Assembly (NCBI GenBank): GCA_964398055.1
Contig: CAYNLK010000016.1
Coordinates: forward strand, 49,378-113,377
From: CAYNLK01 sp964398055
Lineage (GTDB): Bacteria > Chloroflexota > Anaerolineae > 4572-78 > J111
Length of the DNA stretch: 64,000 nt
Reading direction: 5' to 3'
Below, piece after piece: positions 55,428 to 63,506 of this stretch. Numbering within the stretch: the first letter of the stretch is position 1; each line of letters begins with the position of its first letter. Made by a program: the position numbers and the translations under genes. A model generated the notes under the pieces. That model saw only the letters and a list, made by a program, of their open reading frames with translations. It was not told the origin of the DNA and searched no databases.

Positions 55428-55819
55428 GCGTTATGCTCGATACCGACCATTGTATTGCCATCCTGCAAGGCAAGTTGGATGTGAATGAATTGGTGAACCG
55501 GTCGACCCCCTTGTTCACAACAGCTATTACTGTCAGCGAATTGGTCTACGGGGCCTACAAATCTGACCGGTCCGATCACCATCTCATCCAAGTCAAGTTG
55601 CTGCTTGATGGCCTGACCGTACTTTCCTTAGATACTGAGGCTGCTCTACGTTGCGGCGAGCTCAAGGATATCCTCCGCCGGTCTGGAACATCCCTCTCTG
55701 AGCCAGACTTGCAAATCGCCAGTATTGCCCTGGTCCATATGCTGCCATTAGCGACCCACAACCAACGCCATTTCACCCGCATCCAAAGTCTAAAACTGGT
55801 GGACTGGATGACTGGCTGA
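55424..55819 (+). CDS. PIN-domain RNase toxin, VapC family
   Basis: 131 residues. MLDTDHCIAIL carries the first PIN Asp, TVSELVYGA the Glu, SEPDLQIASIAL the third acidic residue and LATHNQRHFTRI the final TxN. These four sites form the Mg2+ site of VapC endoribonucleases, which cut tRNA or rRNA. Overlaps its antitoxin by four bases. Convergent with uvrA, 11 bases apart. Confidence 0.92.
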   Translation: MSVMLDTDHCIAILQGKLDVNELVNRSTPLFTTAITVSELVYGAYKSDRSDHHLIQVKLLLDGLTVLSLDTEAALRCGELKDILRRSGTSLSEPDLQIASIALVHMLPLATHNQRHFTRIQSLKLVDWMTG

Positions 55820-55830
55820 ACCAGAACAAT

Positions 55831-58818
55831 CTAATCCAATACGCGCCGTAAGAACTGGCCGGTGTAACTACCGGCCACTTCAGCCACCTGCTCCGGTGTG
55901 CCGGTGGCGATGACCCAGCCGCCCTCGTCGCCGCCTTCCGGTCCCAGATCGATCAGCCAGTCGGCGCTCTTGATCACATCCAGGTTGTGCTCGATGACGA
56001 TGACGGTGTTGCCGGCGTCGGTCAGCCGATGCAGCACATCAAGCAACTTCTGGATATCGGCAAAGTGGAGGCCGGTGGTCGGCTCATCCAAAATGTAAAC
56101 GGTGTCGCCGGTGGCTACACGCGACAGCTCTTTGGCCAGCTTGACCCGCTGGGCCTCGCCGCCGGAGAGGGTGGTGGCGCTCTGGCCCAACTTGATGTAA
56201 TCCAGCCCCACATCGTGCAGCGTCGTCAGAATCCGCTTAATCGTGGGGATATTTTCAAAGAACTCCAGCGCCTCAGCCACGTCCATATCGAGCACATCGG
56301 CGATGTTTTTGCCTTTGTAGCGTACTTGTAGCGTCTCCCGGTTGAATCGCTTGCCCTTGCAAACATCGCAAGTGACCCACACATCGGGCAAAAAGTGCAT
56401 CTCCACCACCTTCTGCCCATAACCCTGGCAGGCTTCGCACCGCCCTCCCTTGACGTTAAAACTAAAGCGGCCCGGCCGGTAGCCACGTGCTTTGGCCTCG
56501 GTCGTTTCGGCAAACAAATGGCGGATGTGGTCCCATACTTTCACGTAGGTAGCCGGGTTGCTGCGAGGCGTCCGGCCGATGGGATCCTGGGTGATGTGGA
56601 TGACTTTATCGACCTCCTCCACGCCGACCAGCCGTTCAAAGGAACCGGGCCGTTCTGCGGAAGCGTGGTGCAGGATGCGGGCCAGGGCCGGATAGAGAGT
56701 CTCTGTAATCAGGCTGCTCTTGCCGCTGCCGCTAACGCCGGTAACGCAGGTAAAACAGCCCAACGGAAAGCGCACATCGATCTGTTTCAGATTGTGGTGG
56801 GTCACACCGTGTAGCTCCAACCAGCAGCAGTTCGGTTGCCGGCGACCGTTGCCGGAGACCACAGCCAATTGGCCCGATAGGTAGCGGCCGGTCAGGGAGC
56901 GCAGGTCGCGGACAATCTCCTGGGGTGTACCGGCAAAGATAACCTCACCCCCCTTGACGCCGGCGCCGGGTCCAAAGTCGATGATCCAGTCGGCTGAGGT
57001 CATTGTTTCCTCATCATGCTCCACTACCAAGACGGTATTGCCCAAATCCCGCAGCCGCAGCAGCGAGTCGAGCAAGCGGCGGTTGTCCCGCTGGTGCAGC
57101 CCGATGGAGGGTTCATCCAAAATATACATCACCCCCACCAGCCCGGAGCCAATCTGCGAAGCCAGGCGGATGCGCTGCCCCTCGCCGCCGGACAGGGACG
57201 GCGCGGCTCGATCCAGGGTCAGATAGTGCAAGCCGACATCGAGCATAAACTTGAGCCGGTCGCGGATTTCTTTCAACAACTCATAAGCGATTTCCAACTC
57301 CTGAGTCGTTAAGCGTTGAGCGTGGGGCGTGGGGCGTGAAGCGTGTTCCACTTCCAATCCTTCGCTCTCCGCTCCTCGCTCTCCGCTCTCCGCTCCTCGC
57401 TCTCCGCTCTCCGCTCCTCGCTCTCCGCTCTCCGCTCCTCGCTCTCCGCTCTCCACCCCGCTCTCGCCCATCAAGCCACAAATCCAGGCGTAGGCTTCAT
57501 CCACACTCATAGCCGTGACCTGGGCAATGGTCAAGCCGCCGAGCGTCACTGCCAACGCCTCCGGTCGCAAGCGGTGGCCGGCGCAGCTTTGGCAGGGCTG
57601 CTGGCTGAGATAACGGCTGTAGTAATCCTGCATACTTTGGGAGTGCGTCTCTTTGTAACGCCTCCGGGTGGCATTGATAACCCCCTCATAGGGCCACTGG
57701 CCAGTAAAATGCTCACTCTGGTATTTGAACTTGATCTGCGGATTACCATGCAGAATGAGCTGGCGCACCTCCTCCGGCAGCTCGGGCCAGGGGGTGTCAA
57801 GGCTAATATTGAAGCGAGTCGCAATCTGGCGGGCAATCTGGGTGGCCCAACTGTGTTTTTTGGCCAACTCGCCCCAGGGCAGCACCGCCCCCTCATTGAT
57901 CGATTTAGTGGGATCGACAAAAAGCGCGGCGTCGAATTCAAAGCGCACCCCCAGACCGTTACAGTCAGGGCACATCCCCAGCGGTGAGTTGAAACTGAAC
58001 ATCTGCGGGGTCAATTCCGGGAAACTGAGACCGCAGTGAGCGCAGGCGTTCATCTCCGATAGGATCAGCTCCTCGCCATCAACCACGTCGACAACCAACA
58101 CACCCTCGCCCCAACGCAACGCGGTTTCGACCGAGTCGGCCAGCCGGCTCTGAAAATCGCCGTCGCGAGCCAAAGCCTCAGGAATGACCAGGCGGTCGAC
58201 AACCAGCTCGATGTCGTGCTTTTTGTTCTTGGCCAGCTTGATGCGTTCATCCAGGTCGGTTGTCACCCCGTCGATGCGGGCCCGGGCGAAACCCTCCGCC
58301 CGAAACTGGGCCAGGGTATCCTCAAACGTACCCTTCCGCCCTTTGGCCACGGGGGCCAACAGTTGAAAGCGGGTATTGGCCGGCAGCCCGGCAACCTGCT
58401 CGATGATCTGCTGGGCGCTCTGCTGCTTTACTTCCCGGCCGCAGTTGTAGCAGTGAGGCGCGCCAACCCGGGCAAAGAGCACCCGCAGGTAGTCGTACAC
58501 CTCGGTGACCGTGCCGACGGTGCTGCGCGGGTTCTTGCTGACCGCCTTTTGCTCGATGGCGATGGCCGGGCTGAGGCCGCCGATATAGTCTACCTTGGGC
58601 TTCTCCATCTGGCCCAAAAACTGGCGGGCGTAGGCCGACAGGCTCTCCACGTAGCGGCGCTGCCCCTCGGCATAGAGGGTATCAAACGCCAGCGACGATT
58701 TGCCGCTGCCGCTGACGCCGGTAAAAACGACCAGCTTATGGCGAGGGATTTCCAGGTCGATGCTTTTGAGGTTGTGCTCTTTGGCGCCTTTGACCACAAT
58801 ACAATTGTTCGAGGTCAT
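55831..58818 (-). CDS. uvrA: Excinuclease ABC subunit A with heptad-repeat insert
   Basis: About 995 residues from the ATG at 58818 (GAGGGAG upstream); a longer reading begins at 58863. Two ABC ATPase domains with Walker A GVSGSGKSS and GVSGSGKSSL, zinc modules (CYNCG, CAHCG..CPDC, CEACQGYG..CDVCKGKR), and LSGGEGQRIRLA and LSGGEAQRVKLA signatures. The UvrA damage sensor loads UvrB in nucleotide excision repair. At about residues 453-503 a segment of GERGAES-type repeats and an His/Arg-rich tail, encoded by heptads, replaces the short linker before LTTQELEIAYELLKEI; length is about 50 above the usual 940. Promoter and LexA-like box lie at 58879-58932. Confidence 0.96.
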   Translation of the reverse strand: MTSNNCIVVKGAKEHNLKSIDLEIPRHKLVVFTGVSGSGKSSLAFDTLYAEGQRRYVESLSAYARQFLGQMEKPKVDYIGGLSPAIAIEQKAVSKNPRSTVGTVTEVYDYLRVLFARVGAPHCYNCGREVKQQSAQQIIEQVAGLPANTRFQLLAPVAKGRKGTFEDTLAQFRAEGFARARIDGVTTDLDERIKLAKNKKHDIELVVDRLVIPEALARDGDFQSRLADSVETALRWGEGVLVVDVVDGEELILSEMNACAHCGLSFPELTPQMFSFNSPLGMCPDCNGLGVRFEFDAALFVDPTKSINEGAVLPWGELAKKHSWATQIARQIATRFNISLDTPWPELPEEVRQLILHGNPQIKFKYQSEHFTGQWPYEGVINATRRRYKETHSQSMQDYYSRYLSQQPCQSCAGHRLRPEALAVTLGGLTIAQVTAMSVDEAYAWICGLMGESGVESGERGAESGERGAESGERGAESGERGAESEGLEVEHASRPTPHAQRLTTQELEIAYELLKEIRDRLKFMLDVGLHYLTLDRAAPSLSGGEGQRIRLASQIGSGLVGVMYILDEPSIGLHQRDNRRLLDSLLRLRDLGNTVLVVEHDEETMTSADWIIDFGPGAGVKGGEVIFAGTPQEIVRDLRSLTGRYLSGQLAVVSGNGRRQPNCCWLELHGVTHHNLKQIDVRFPLGCFTCVTGVSGSGKSSLITETLYPALARILHHASAERPGSFERLVGVEEVDKVIHITQDPIGRTPRSNPATYVKVWDHIRHLFAETTEAKARGYRPGRFSFNVKGGRCEACQGYGQKVVEMHFLPDVWVTCDVCKGKRFNRETLQVRYKGKNIADVLDMDVAEALEFFENIPTIKRILTTLHDVGLDYIKLGQSATTLSGGEAQRVKLAKELSRVATGDTVYILDEPTTGLHFADIQKLLDVLHRLTDAGNTVIVIEHNLDVIKSADWLIDLGPEGGDEGGWVIATGTPEQVAEVAGSYTGQFLRRVLD
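57308..57458 (-). repeat. Heptad arrays inside uvrA
   Basis: 57361-57458 is 14 in-register heptads TCCGCTC/CTCGCTC (coding strand GAGCGGA/GAGCGAG), the same word as in recD2. 57308-57349 is six heptads GTTAAGC, GTTGAGC, GTGGGGC x2, GTGAAGC, GTGTTCC (coding strand GCTTCAC-like). Confidence 0.95.
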
Positions 58819-58878
58819 GATTGACAATTGACTCCCTCTTCCGGTAACATGCAACCAGATCATGCAGTTGACATATAT

Positions 58879-58892
58879 AGAACAAACATTCT
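58879..58892. promoter_or_regulatory. LexA-like box at the uvrA promoter
   Basis: AGAACAAACATTCT; the core GAAC-N4-ATTC differs by one base from the GAAC-N4-GTTC box of Gram-positive-type LexA. It lies just downstream of the inferred uvrA start of transcription. Confidence 0.5.
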
Positions 58893-58904
58893 AGCCAAAC
58901 GAGT

Positions 58905-58932
58905 ATTGTAGCATAAAGCCGAAGGAAAACAA
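58905..58932 (-). promoter_or_regulatory. uvrA promoter candidate
   Basis: On the minus strand: TTGTTT (58927-58932), 16-bp spacer, TACAAT (58905-58910) preceded by TGC (extended -10). Start expected near 58898, next to the LexA-like box. Confidence 0.5.
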
Positions 58933-58945
58933 AAATGGAGGCGCT

Positions 58946-59365
58946 ATGGAATATAATTCACCCCAACCAAATTGGTTCAAACGCAATTGGAAATGGTTCA
59001 TTCCGGCGGTAGTCCTGGCCCTCATTTTGATGTGCGTCAGTTGTGCGGCGCTGCTGATGACCACAGTCTTCGGGGCCATAAAATCGTCCGACGTGTACAA
59101 GCAGGCCCTGACCCAAGCCCAGGTTAATCCTGAGGTCATCGCCGCCCTGGGCGAGCCGGTTGAGCCGGGGTTTCTGGTCAGCGGCTCTGTCGAGACGAGT
59201 GGACAAGCCGGCCAGGCCGACCTATCCATTCCGCTATCCGGTCCACAAGCCAGCGGCACCCTGTATGTCTCGGCTGTCAAGGAGGCCGGCGAGTGGCAGT
59301 TCAACCGGCTGGAGGTGGTCGTGGAGGATTCGGGCGAGCGGATTGACCTGTTGGGATCGCGTTGA
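58946..59365 (+). CDS. Coa1-like membrane-anchored protein
   Basis: 139 residues. Basic N-terminus, one helix at about 18-42, then a small outer domain: ALGEPVEPGFLVSGSVETSGQAGQADLSIPLSGPQASGTLYVSAVKEAGEWQF. The pattern LGxPxxxGxxxxGxxxxxxGxAxxxxPxxGPxxxGxLxxxxxxxxGxW matches the Coa1 family (cytochrome oxidase assembly factor 1) and similar bacterial single-pass proteins. GGAGG stands just before the ATG. Divergent from uvrA. Role in this organism is not shown. Confidence 0.7.
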   Translation: MEYNSPQPNWFKRNWKWFIPAVVLALILMCVSCAALLMTTVFGAIKSSDVYKQALTQAQVNPEVIAALGEPVEPGFLVSGSVETSGQAGQADLSIPLSGPQASGTLYVSAVKEAGEWQFNRLEVVVEDSGERIDLLGSR

Positions 59366-59373
59366 GGCATAGC

Positions 59374-59955
59374 CTAAAATCGCGTCCAGAACATGAGCGC
59401 CTGGGCCAGGCGGGCTTTGTATTCCTGACGGGATATCTCGATGGCGCCGAAGCGACGGAGATGCACCGTCATAAACTGGCAATCGAGCAAGACGAAACCC
59501 TGCCGGCGCAATCGCTCCACCAGGTAGACCAGGGCAATCTTACTGGCGTCGGCAGCGCGGCTGAACATACTCTCCCCGGCAAAGAGTCCACCCAGGGTGA
59601 CGCCGTACAACCCGCCTACCAACTCCCCCTCAACCCAGGTTTCAACGCTGTGAGCAAAGCCCAATTCATGCAGCTCGGTATAGGTTTCGATGAACTCCGG
59701 GCTGATCCAGGTGGATTCTCGGCCGGGCGCCGGTTCGGCGCAGGCGGTCATAACCGGGCGGAAAGCTGTGTCGAAACGAACCTCAAAGCCGCCGCGGCGG
59801 ATACGCCGCGCCAATGAACGGGGGATGTGGAAATCGTCGAGCGGCAAAATCGCCCGCGGCTCCGGATCGTACCAGTAGATGGCACCATCCGGATCGGCCA
59901 TAGGAAAAATACCCTGGCTGTAGGCAGTTAACAATACATAAGGTGTGAGGTGCAT
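59374..59955 (-). CDS. aat: Leucyl/phenylalanyl-tRNA-protein transferase
   Basis: 193 residues. AYSQGIFPMADPDGAIYWYDPEPRAILPLDDFHIPRSLAR and WISPEFIETYTELHELGFAHSVETW, GELVGGLYGVTLGGLFAGESMFS, LLDCQF are the conserved core of Aat. It adds Leu or Phe from charged tRNA to Lys/Arg N-termini, marking proteins for ClpS/ClpAP. Starts ten bases after the next upstream gene's stop on the same strand; convergent with the Coa1-like gene. Confidence 0.93.
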   Translation of the reverse strand: MHLTPYVLLTAYSQGIFPMADPDGAIYWYDPEPRAILPLDDFHIPRSLARRIRRGGFEVRFDTAFRPVMTACAEPAPGRESTWISPEFIETYTELHELGFAHSVETWVEGELVGGLYGVTLGGLFAGESMFSRAADASKIALVYLVERLRRQGFVLLDCQFMTVHLRRFGAIEISRQEYKARLAQALMFWTRF

Positions 59956-59964
59956 TGGGCTGGT

Positions 59965-61173
59965 TTAATACCCCCGCCACCAATCTTTGGCCGAGCGAGG
60001 GTCCATGAAACTACCGTTGTCTCGAATTGAAACTTTCAGTTCATGGCTGAGGGCAACGCCAAAAGGCTGGCCATTTCGTAGCGCCGGCAGTTGACCGCTC
60101 ACACGCCGGTCATTGGCGTCGTTTTGGGCCCGATAAAGCGCTAACAAGTTGGGGTCAACGCACACGCCCAGCAGGTGAACCACGTAGCCAGCGGCGACGC
60201 TGTCACGGCGACTATAGCCCAGGGTAATCTGGCGTTCGTCGGCGTAAAGAACCAGCGCTTTGAAGCCGCCGGCAAAAATTTCGGCATGGCGGGCCGGGAT
60301 GGTCAACGGTTCGCCCGGTTGGGTTACCAGCCCCAGCATCGTCACCGCCCAGGTATCGATCAGACCACCAGGGCAGCCGCCGCCGCGCCCACCACAGCGA
60401 GTCGAGTCCCACAGCCAGTCGTTAACCCGGTAGACGGCGCGGATCGTCGCCACCCGGTTTGGTTGAAACAGGCCAGCCAGTTGGGGCGCGTCGGGGTCAG
60501 TGTCCCCGGAAAGCTCGATCAACTCCAACGGTTCGGGCGCGCTAGCATAACCGCGCCAGGTTAGATTCAAGTCAGGGTGAGTTTTGTCAGGATAATCCGG
60601 CGGCGGGCCAACGACGGTCAACAGATCAAAGCTGGCAGACGAACTGGCCGGACATGCCCGGGCGGCGGTAGTTTCACTTGAATCGAGGTCAGCTTCCCCG
60701 GACGATGCGCCTCTGGGATGAACCTGAGCCGTTGAAGTATAAGCCTCTTCGGCGATCAGGTCGGTCGAAGATTCAAGCGCAGTCGGCGTAGCCTTTGACG
60801 GCGTCGGCACAACCAGCCGGGTGGGATAGGGCAGCTTGGTTGTGGTTAGTGTATCGTTGGCCGCGCCGATCCCGGCCTCAACATGATCCGTCCCCGCCGG
60901 GTCGATGGTTTGAGGTAGGCGGGGCGGAGTTGGCGCGGCGCTGCCGGTCAGAGGAGCTGGCTCGATTGGCGAGAAACCCGCTTGAAGCGCATAACTGACC
61001 GGCCCACAGTCAGATTCAGCAGTACAGGCCAGGGCTTCAACCTGAACCGGATTCGATTGGGACTCATCGACCAGGAATGAGATACCTACCAGGGCGGCGC
61101 CAACTACACCCAGGGCAGCGCCAACCACCAGCAACGTTTGGCGGAGGCAGACCAGGAGTCGTTCCAAATTCAT
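59965..61173 (-). CDS. Membrane-anchored outer protein with Thr/Ser/Pro stalk, unknown function
   Basis: 402 residues. Helix near 12-34 (LLVVGAALGVVGAALVGISFLV) then a Thr/Ser/Pro/Ala-rich stalk to about 180. The C-terminal domain (about 185-400) has VYRVNDWLWD, RHAEIFAGGFKALVLYADERQITLGYSRRDSV, GYVVHLLGVCVDPNLLALY and SIRDNGSFMDPRSAKDWWRGY. No catalytic set was recognised. From memory the last motifs recur in Chloroflexota surface proteins. Start ATG overlaps the stop of the upstream monooxygenase gene (ATGA), so the two are coupled. Confidence 0.65.
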   Translation of the reverse strand: MNLERLLVCLRQTLLVVGAALGVVGAALVGISFLVDESQSNPVQVEALACTAESDCGPVSYALQAGFSPIEPAPLTGSAAPTPPRLPQTIDPAGTDHVEAGIGAANDTLTTTKLPYPTRLVVPTPSKATPTALESSTDLIAEEAYTSTAQVHPRGASSGEADLDSSETTAARACPASSSASFDLLTVVGPPPDYPDKTHPDLNLTWRGYASAPEPLELIELSGDTDPDAPQLAGLFQPNRVATIRAVYRVNDWLWDSTRCGGRGGGCPGGLIDTWAVTMLGLVTQPGEPLTIPARHAEIFAGGFKALVLYADERQITLGYSRRDSVAAGYVVHLLGVCVDPNLLALYRAQNDANDRRVSGQLPALRNGQPFGVALSHELKVSIRDNGSFMDPRSAKDWWRGY

Positions 61174-61487
61174 GGGGCGGCGTCGGTATCCAGAACGACC
61201 GTAAAGGTTTCCACCTGGTTGGGACTGAGAAATACTTCCGGGGCCAGGGTCCGCCGGCCGGCGTGTGTTTCGGTGAAGGAATCGGCCTTAACCCAGGCTT
61301 CAAAGGCGGCTTTGGACTCCCAGACAGTCAAGACAATATGAGGGGCGCCGGACTGATCAGGCCGTAACAGTTGGGCCCGCACAAAGCCGGGCTGGCTGTC
61401 CACCTGTTGCGGCCGGTTGCGGATGCGGGTTTCGAACTGCTCTGCATAATCGGGATTAACAAAAAAACGATTCATCACGATGAACAT
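61170..61487 (-). CDS. ABM/HmoB-like monooxygenase
   Basis: 105 residues. NRFFVNPDYAEQFETRIRNR, QPGFVRAQLLRPDQS and HIVLTVWESKAAFEAWVKADSFTETHAG match the dimeric alpha+beta-barrel of antibiotic biosynthesis monooxygenases and IsdG/HmoA-type heme-degrading enzymes. The His near the C-terminal SFTETH is the position that binds heme iron in HmoB-type proteins. Start at 61487; a second Met four codons in is also possible. Coupled to the surface protein gene downstream. Confidence 0.85.
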   Translation of the reverse strand: MFIVMNRFFVNPDYAEQFETRIRNRPQQVDSQPGFVRAQLLRPDQSGAPHIVLTVWESKAAFEAWVKADSFTETHAGRRTLAPEVFLSPNQVETFTVVLDTDAAP

Positions 61488-61501
61488 AAAATGACCTGAC
61501 C

Positions 61502-61849
61502 CTAACCACTGGCAAATTTGACCTTATACCCCAGGGCCTGGAGTTTTTCAGCAATCTTGTCGCGGTGATCGCCTTGAATCTCAATTGTCTGGTTATCCCC
61601 ATCGATTTTGGTCGTGCCGCCGGCGCCGCACAGCGTTTTGAACGTTTTAGCCAGCGCCGTCAGATCGGCCTCAGTCAAAGCAAAACCGGTCGCCACGGTG
61701 ACTACTTTGCCTTTTCGGCCCTTCTTATCGCGGCTCAACTTAATGTTTTGTTGGGCCGGCGGTAATGACAGCGACCGGCGCGAAGATGTCACCGCTTTAT
61801 TTCTGTGATCACCTATATCGGTGGAGTAGACAACCCGGTTTTTGACCAT
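61502..61849 (-). CDS. yciH: SUI1/YciH-family translation factor
   Basis: 115 residues. RDKKGRKGKVVTVATGF, LTALAKTFKTLCGAGGTTKIDGDNQTIEIQGDHRDKIAEKLQALGYKVKFA is the eIF1/SUI1 fold of bacterial YciH. YciH-type proteins bind the 30S subunit and influence start-site choice. AAGGGAC lies before the ATG. The first 35 residues are a variable basic tail, usual for the family. Confidence 0.93.
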   Translation of the reverse strand: MVKNRVVYSTDIGDHRNKAVTSSRRSLSLPPAQQNIKLSRDKKGRKGKVVTVATGFALTEADLTALAKTFKTLCGAGGTTKIDGDNQTIEIQGDHRDKIAEKLQALGYKVKFASG

Positions 61850-61933
61850 AGTCCCTTAAGTGTAGCCGGAGAGGCCGCTCTGGACAAAATTGGAATTGGC
61901 TGTCGCAAGAGCCATCAAAGTTTCTGGCGCTTA

Positions 61934-63400
61934 TCAAGGTTGAGGATCAAGATAGGCTTCAGGTTTGAAGTTTGGCAATGTCAGCTTGAATCGGACGCCG
62001 TGGTTGGCATCGAGTTCAATCGTCCCCCCAACTTGTTCAACAAACGTTTGAACCAGTTTAAGCCCCAGCGAAGGAGCGCTGCGCCAGTTAAAATCAGGGG
62101 GCAGTCCCACGCCATTATCACTGACAACCAAAACCAGCTGTTCCTCGTCCTCGGGATCAGGATACAGCTCAATTCGAATTACAGCCGGCCGATCACCCGA
62201 CGCCGGATCGTCTGGAAAAGCATATTTCAGGGCATTGGAGACCAATTCGTTAATGATCAGGCCACACGGAATGGCTTTATCAATGCCCAGGGCAATATTG
62301 GCCACTTCGACTACAAACGTGATGCCATAGGCCGCGTGTGAGGTTTGCAATTGAGTTGCCAGATCTTGAACGTAATCAACCATTCCAATTCTGGCCAAAC
62401 GTTCATTGCGATACAGATGTTCGTGAATGCGGGCCATGGTCATAATTCGATTCTGGCTCTCGATCAGAACCCTGTGCGCTTCCTTATCCTCCACCAGATC
62501 GGCCTGGAGTTCCAGCAAGCTGGAGACAATGGTCAAATTATTCTTGACACGGTGATGGATTTCTTGCACTAACATCTCTTTTTCGGCCAACGCCGCTTTG
62601 AGTTTTTCCTCAACCAGCTTTTGGTCAGTAATATCTCGCCAGATACCGCCCAACATGTAGCCCTTGTCTGTTTTGATGGGAAAGGTTACCCCTTGAATGG
62701 TAAGGCGACGACCGTCCGGAGTCTGAAATTCCCATTCCAATAATTGGCCTAACCATGCCGCCTGACCCGACGCCAAAGCTTCCAGGATTATCTGATCAAG
62801 TTGACGGTATTGGTCTGGCTGCCCCTTAACCTCTAAACCAAGCTGAATTTGAGTTTCCCAAATAGGCTGCCCGATGACCTCACGGGCCTTTAGACCGGTA
62901 ATTTTCTCGATAGCGCGGTTCCACTCAATAATAAGGCCATGTTCATCGATCAGGATAATCCCATCGTGAGACTGTTCGATAACGCTGCGGAACTTCTGCT
63001 CGCTCTGTTGCAACGCCCTTTCTGACTGTTTGCGTTGGGTGATATCCCGCAGTGAAACTAAATGGACCGCCTCACCTTCCCACTCACTCTCAACAACCCG
63101 CATTTCGGCCACAGTGGATCGGCCGCCGTACCAGATATCTAACTCGGTCAGATCGGCCGCCACCAACGGAAACCCAAACAGTTCGCCGACCATCCGGCCT
63201 GCCGGTCGTCCCAACAACGCAGTGGCAGCCTGATTGACAAAACAAACCACGCCATCCCACCCCACCACGATGATACCATCCGCATTTCTTTCAATTACAT
63301 TGCGAAACCGGCTCTCACTGGCTTGCAGAGCCAATTTGACTTGGGCTAACTCTTTTTGTAAATCTTTTACCGTTTCAGTAACACCCGTTGACGGCTGCAT
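61934..63400 (-). CDS. PAS-domain sensor histidine kinase (HisKA_2 type)
   Basis: 488 residues. Coiled start (KDLQKELAQVKLALQASESRF), PAS 1 about 25-130 (VIERNADGIIVVGWDGVVCFVN), PAS 2 with PAC about 140-275 (VIEQSHDGIILIDEHGLIIEWN). HisKA_2 phospho-acceptor EIHHRVKNNLTIVSSLLELQ near 292, then HATPase_c with CGLIINELVSNALKYAF (N-box) and LVVSDNGVGLPPD. No membrane segment, so a cytoplasmic sensor with unknown ligand. No response regulator is beside it. It lies on the same strand as the KaiC fragment, 106 bases after its stop; kinases of this kind often sit next to KaiC-like genes, though a link is inference. Confidence 0.9.
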   Translation of the reverse strand: MQPSTGVTETVKDLQKELAQVKLALQASESRFRNVIERNADGIIVVGWDGVVCFVNQAATALLGRPAGRMVGELFGFPLVAADLTELDIWYGGRSTVAEMRVVESEWEGEAVHLVSLRDITQRKQSERALQQSEQKFRSVIEQSHDGIILIDEHGLIIEWNRAIEKITGLKAREVIGQPIWETQIQLGLEVKGQPDQYRQLDQIILEALASGQAAWLGQLLEWEFQTPDGRRLTIQGVTFPIKTDKGYMLGGIWRDITDQKLVEEKLKAALAEKEMLVQEIHHRVKNNLTIVSSLLELQADLVEDKEAHRVLIESQNRIMTMARIHEHLYRNERLARIGMVDYVQDLATQLQTSHAAYGITFVVEVANIALGIDKAIPCGLIINELVSNALKYAFPDDPASGDRPAVIRIELYPDPEDEEQLVLVVSDNGVGLPPDFNWRSAPSLGLKLVQTFVEQVGGTIELDANHGVRFKLTLPNFKPEAYLDPQP

Positions 63401-63506
63401 CAGAACGGTCTCCTTCTGGTTACACCTGCGCCAACCTACAACAAAGCTGTCATTGCAGGTAGAACGGCATGCTCCTTAAACCAAGCCTCCGGAAAGGCAG
63501 AAAACA

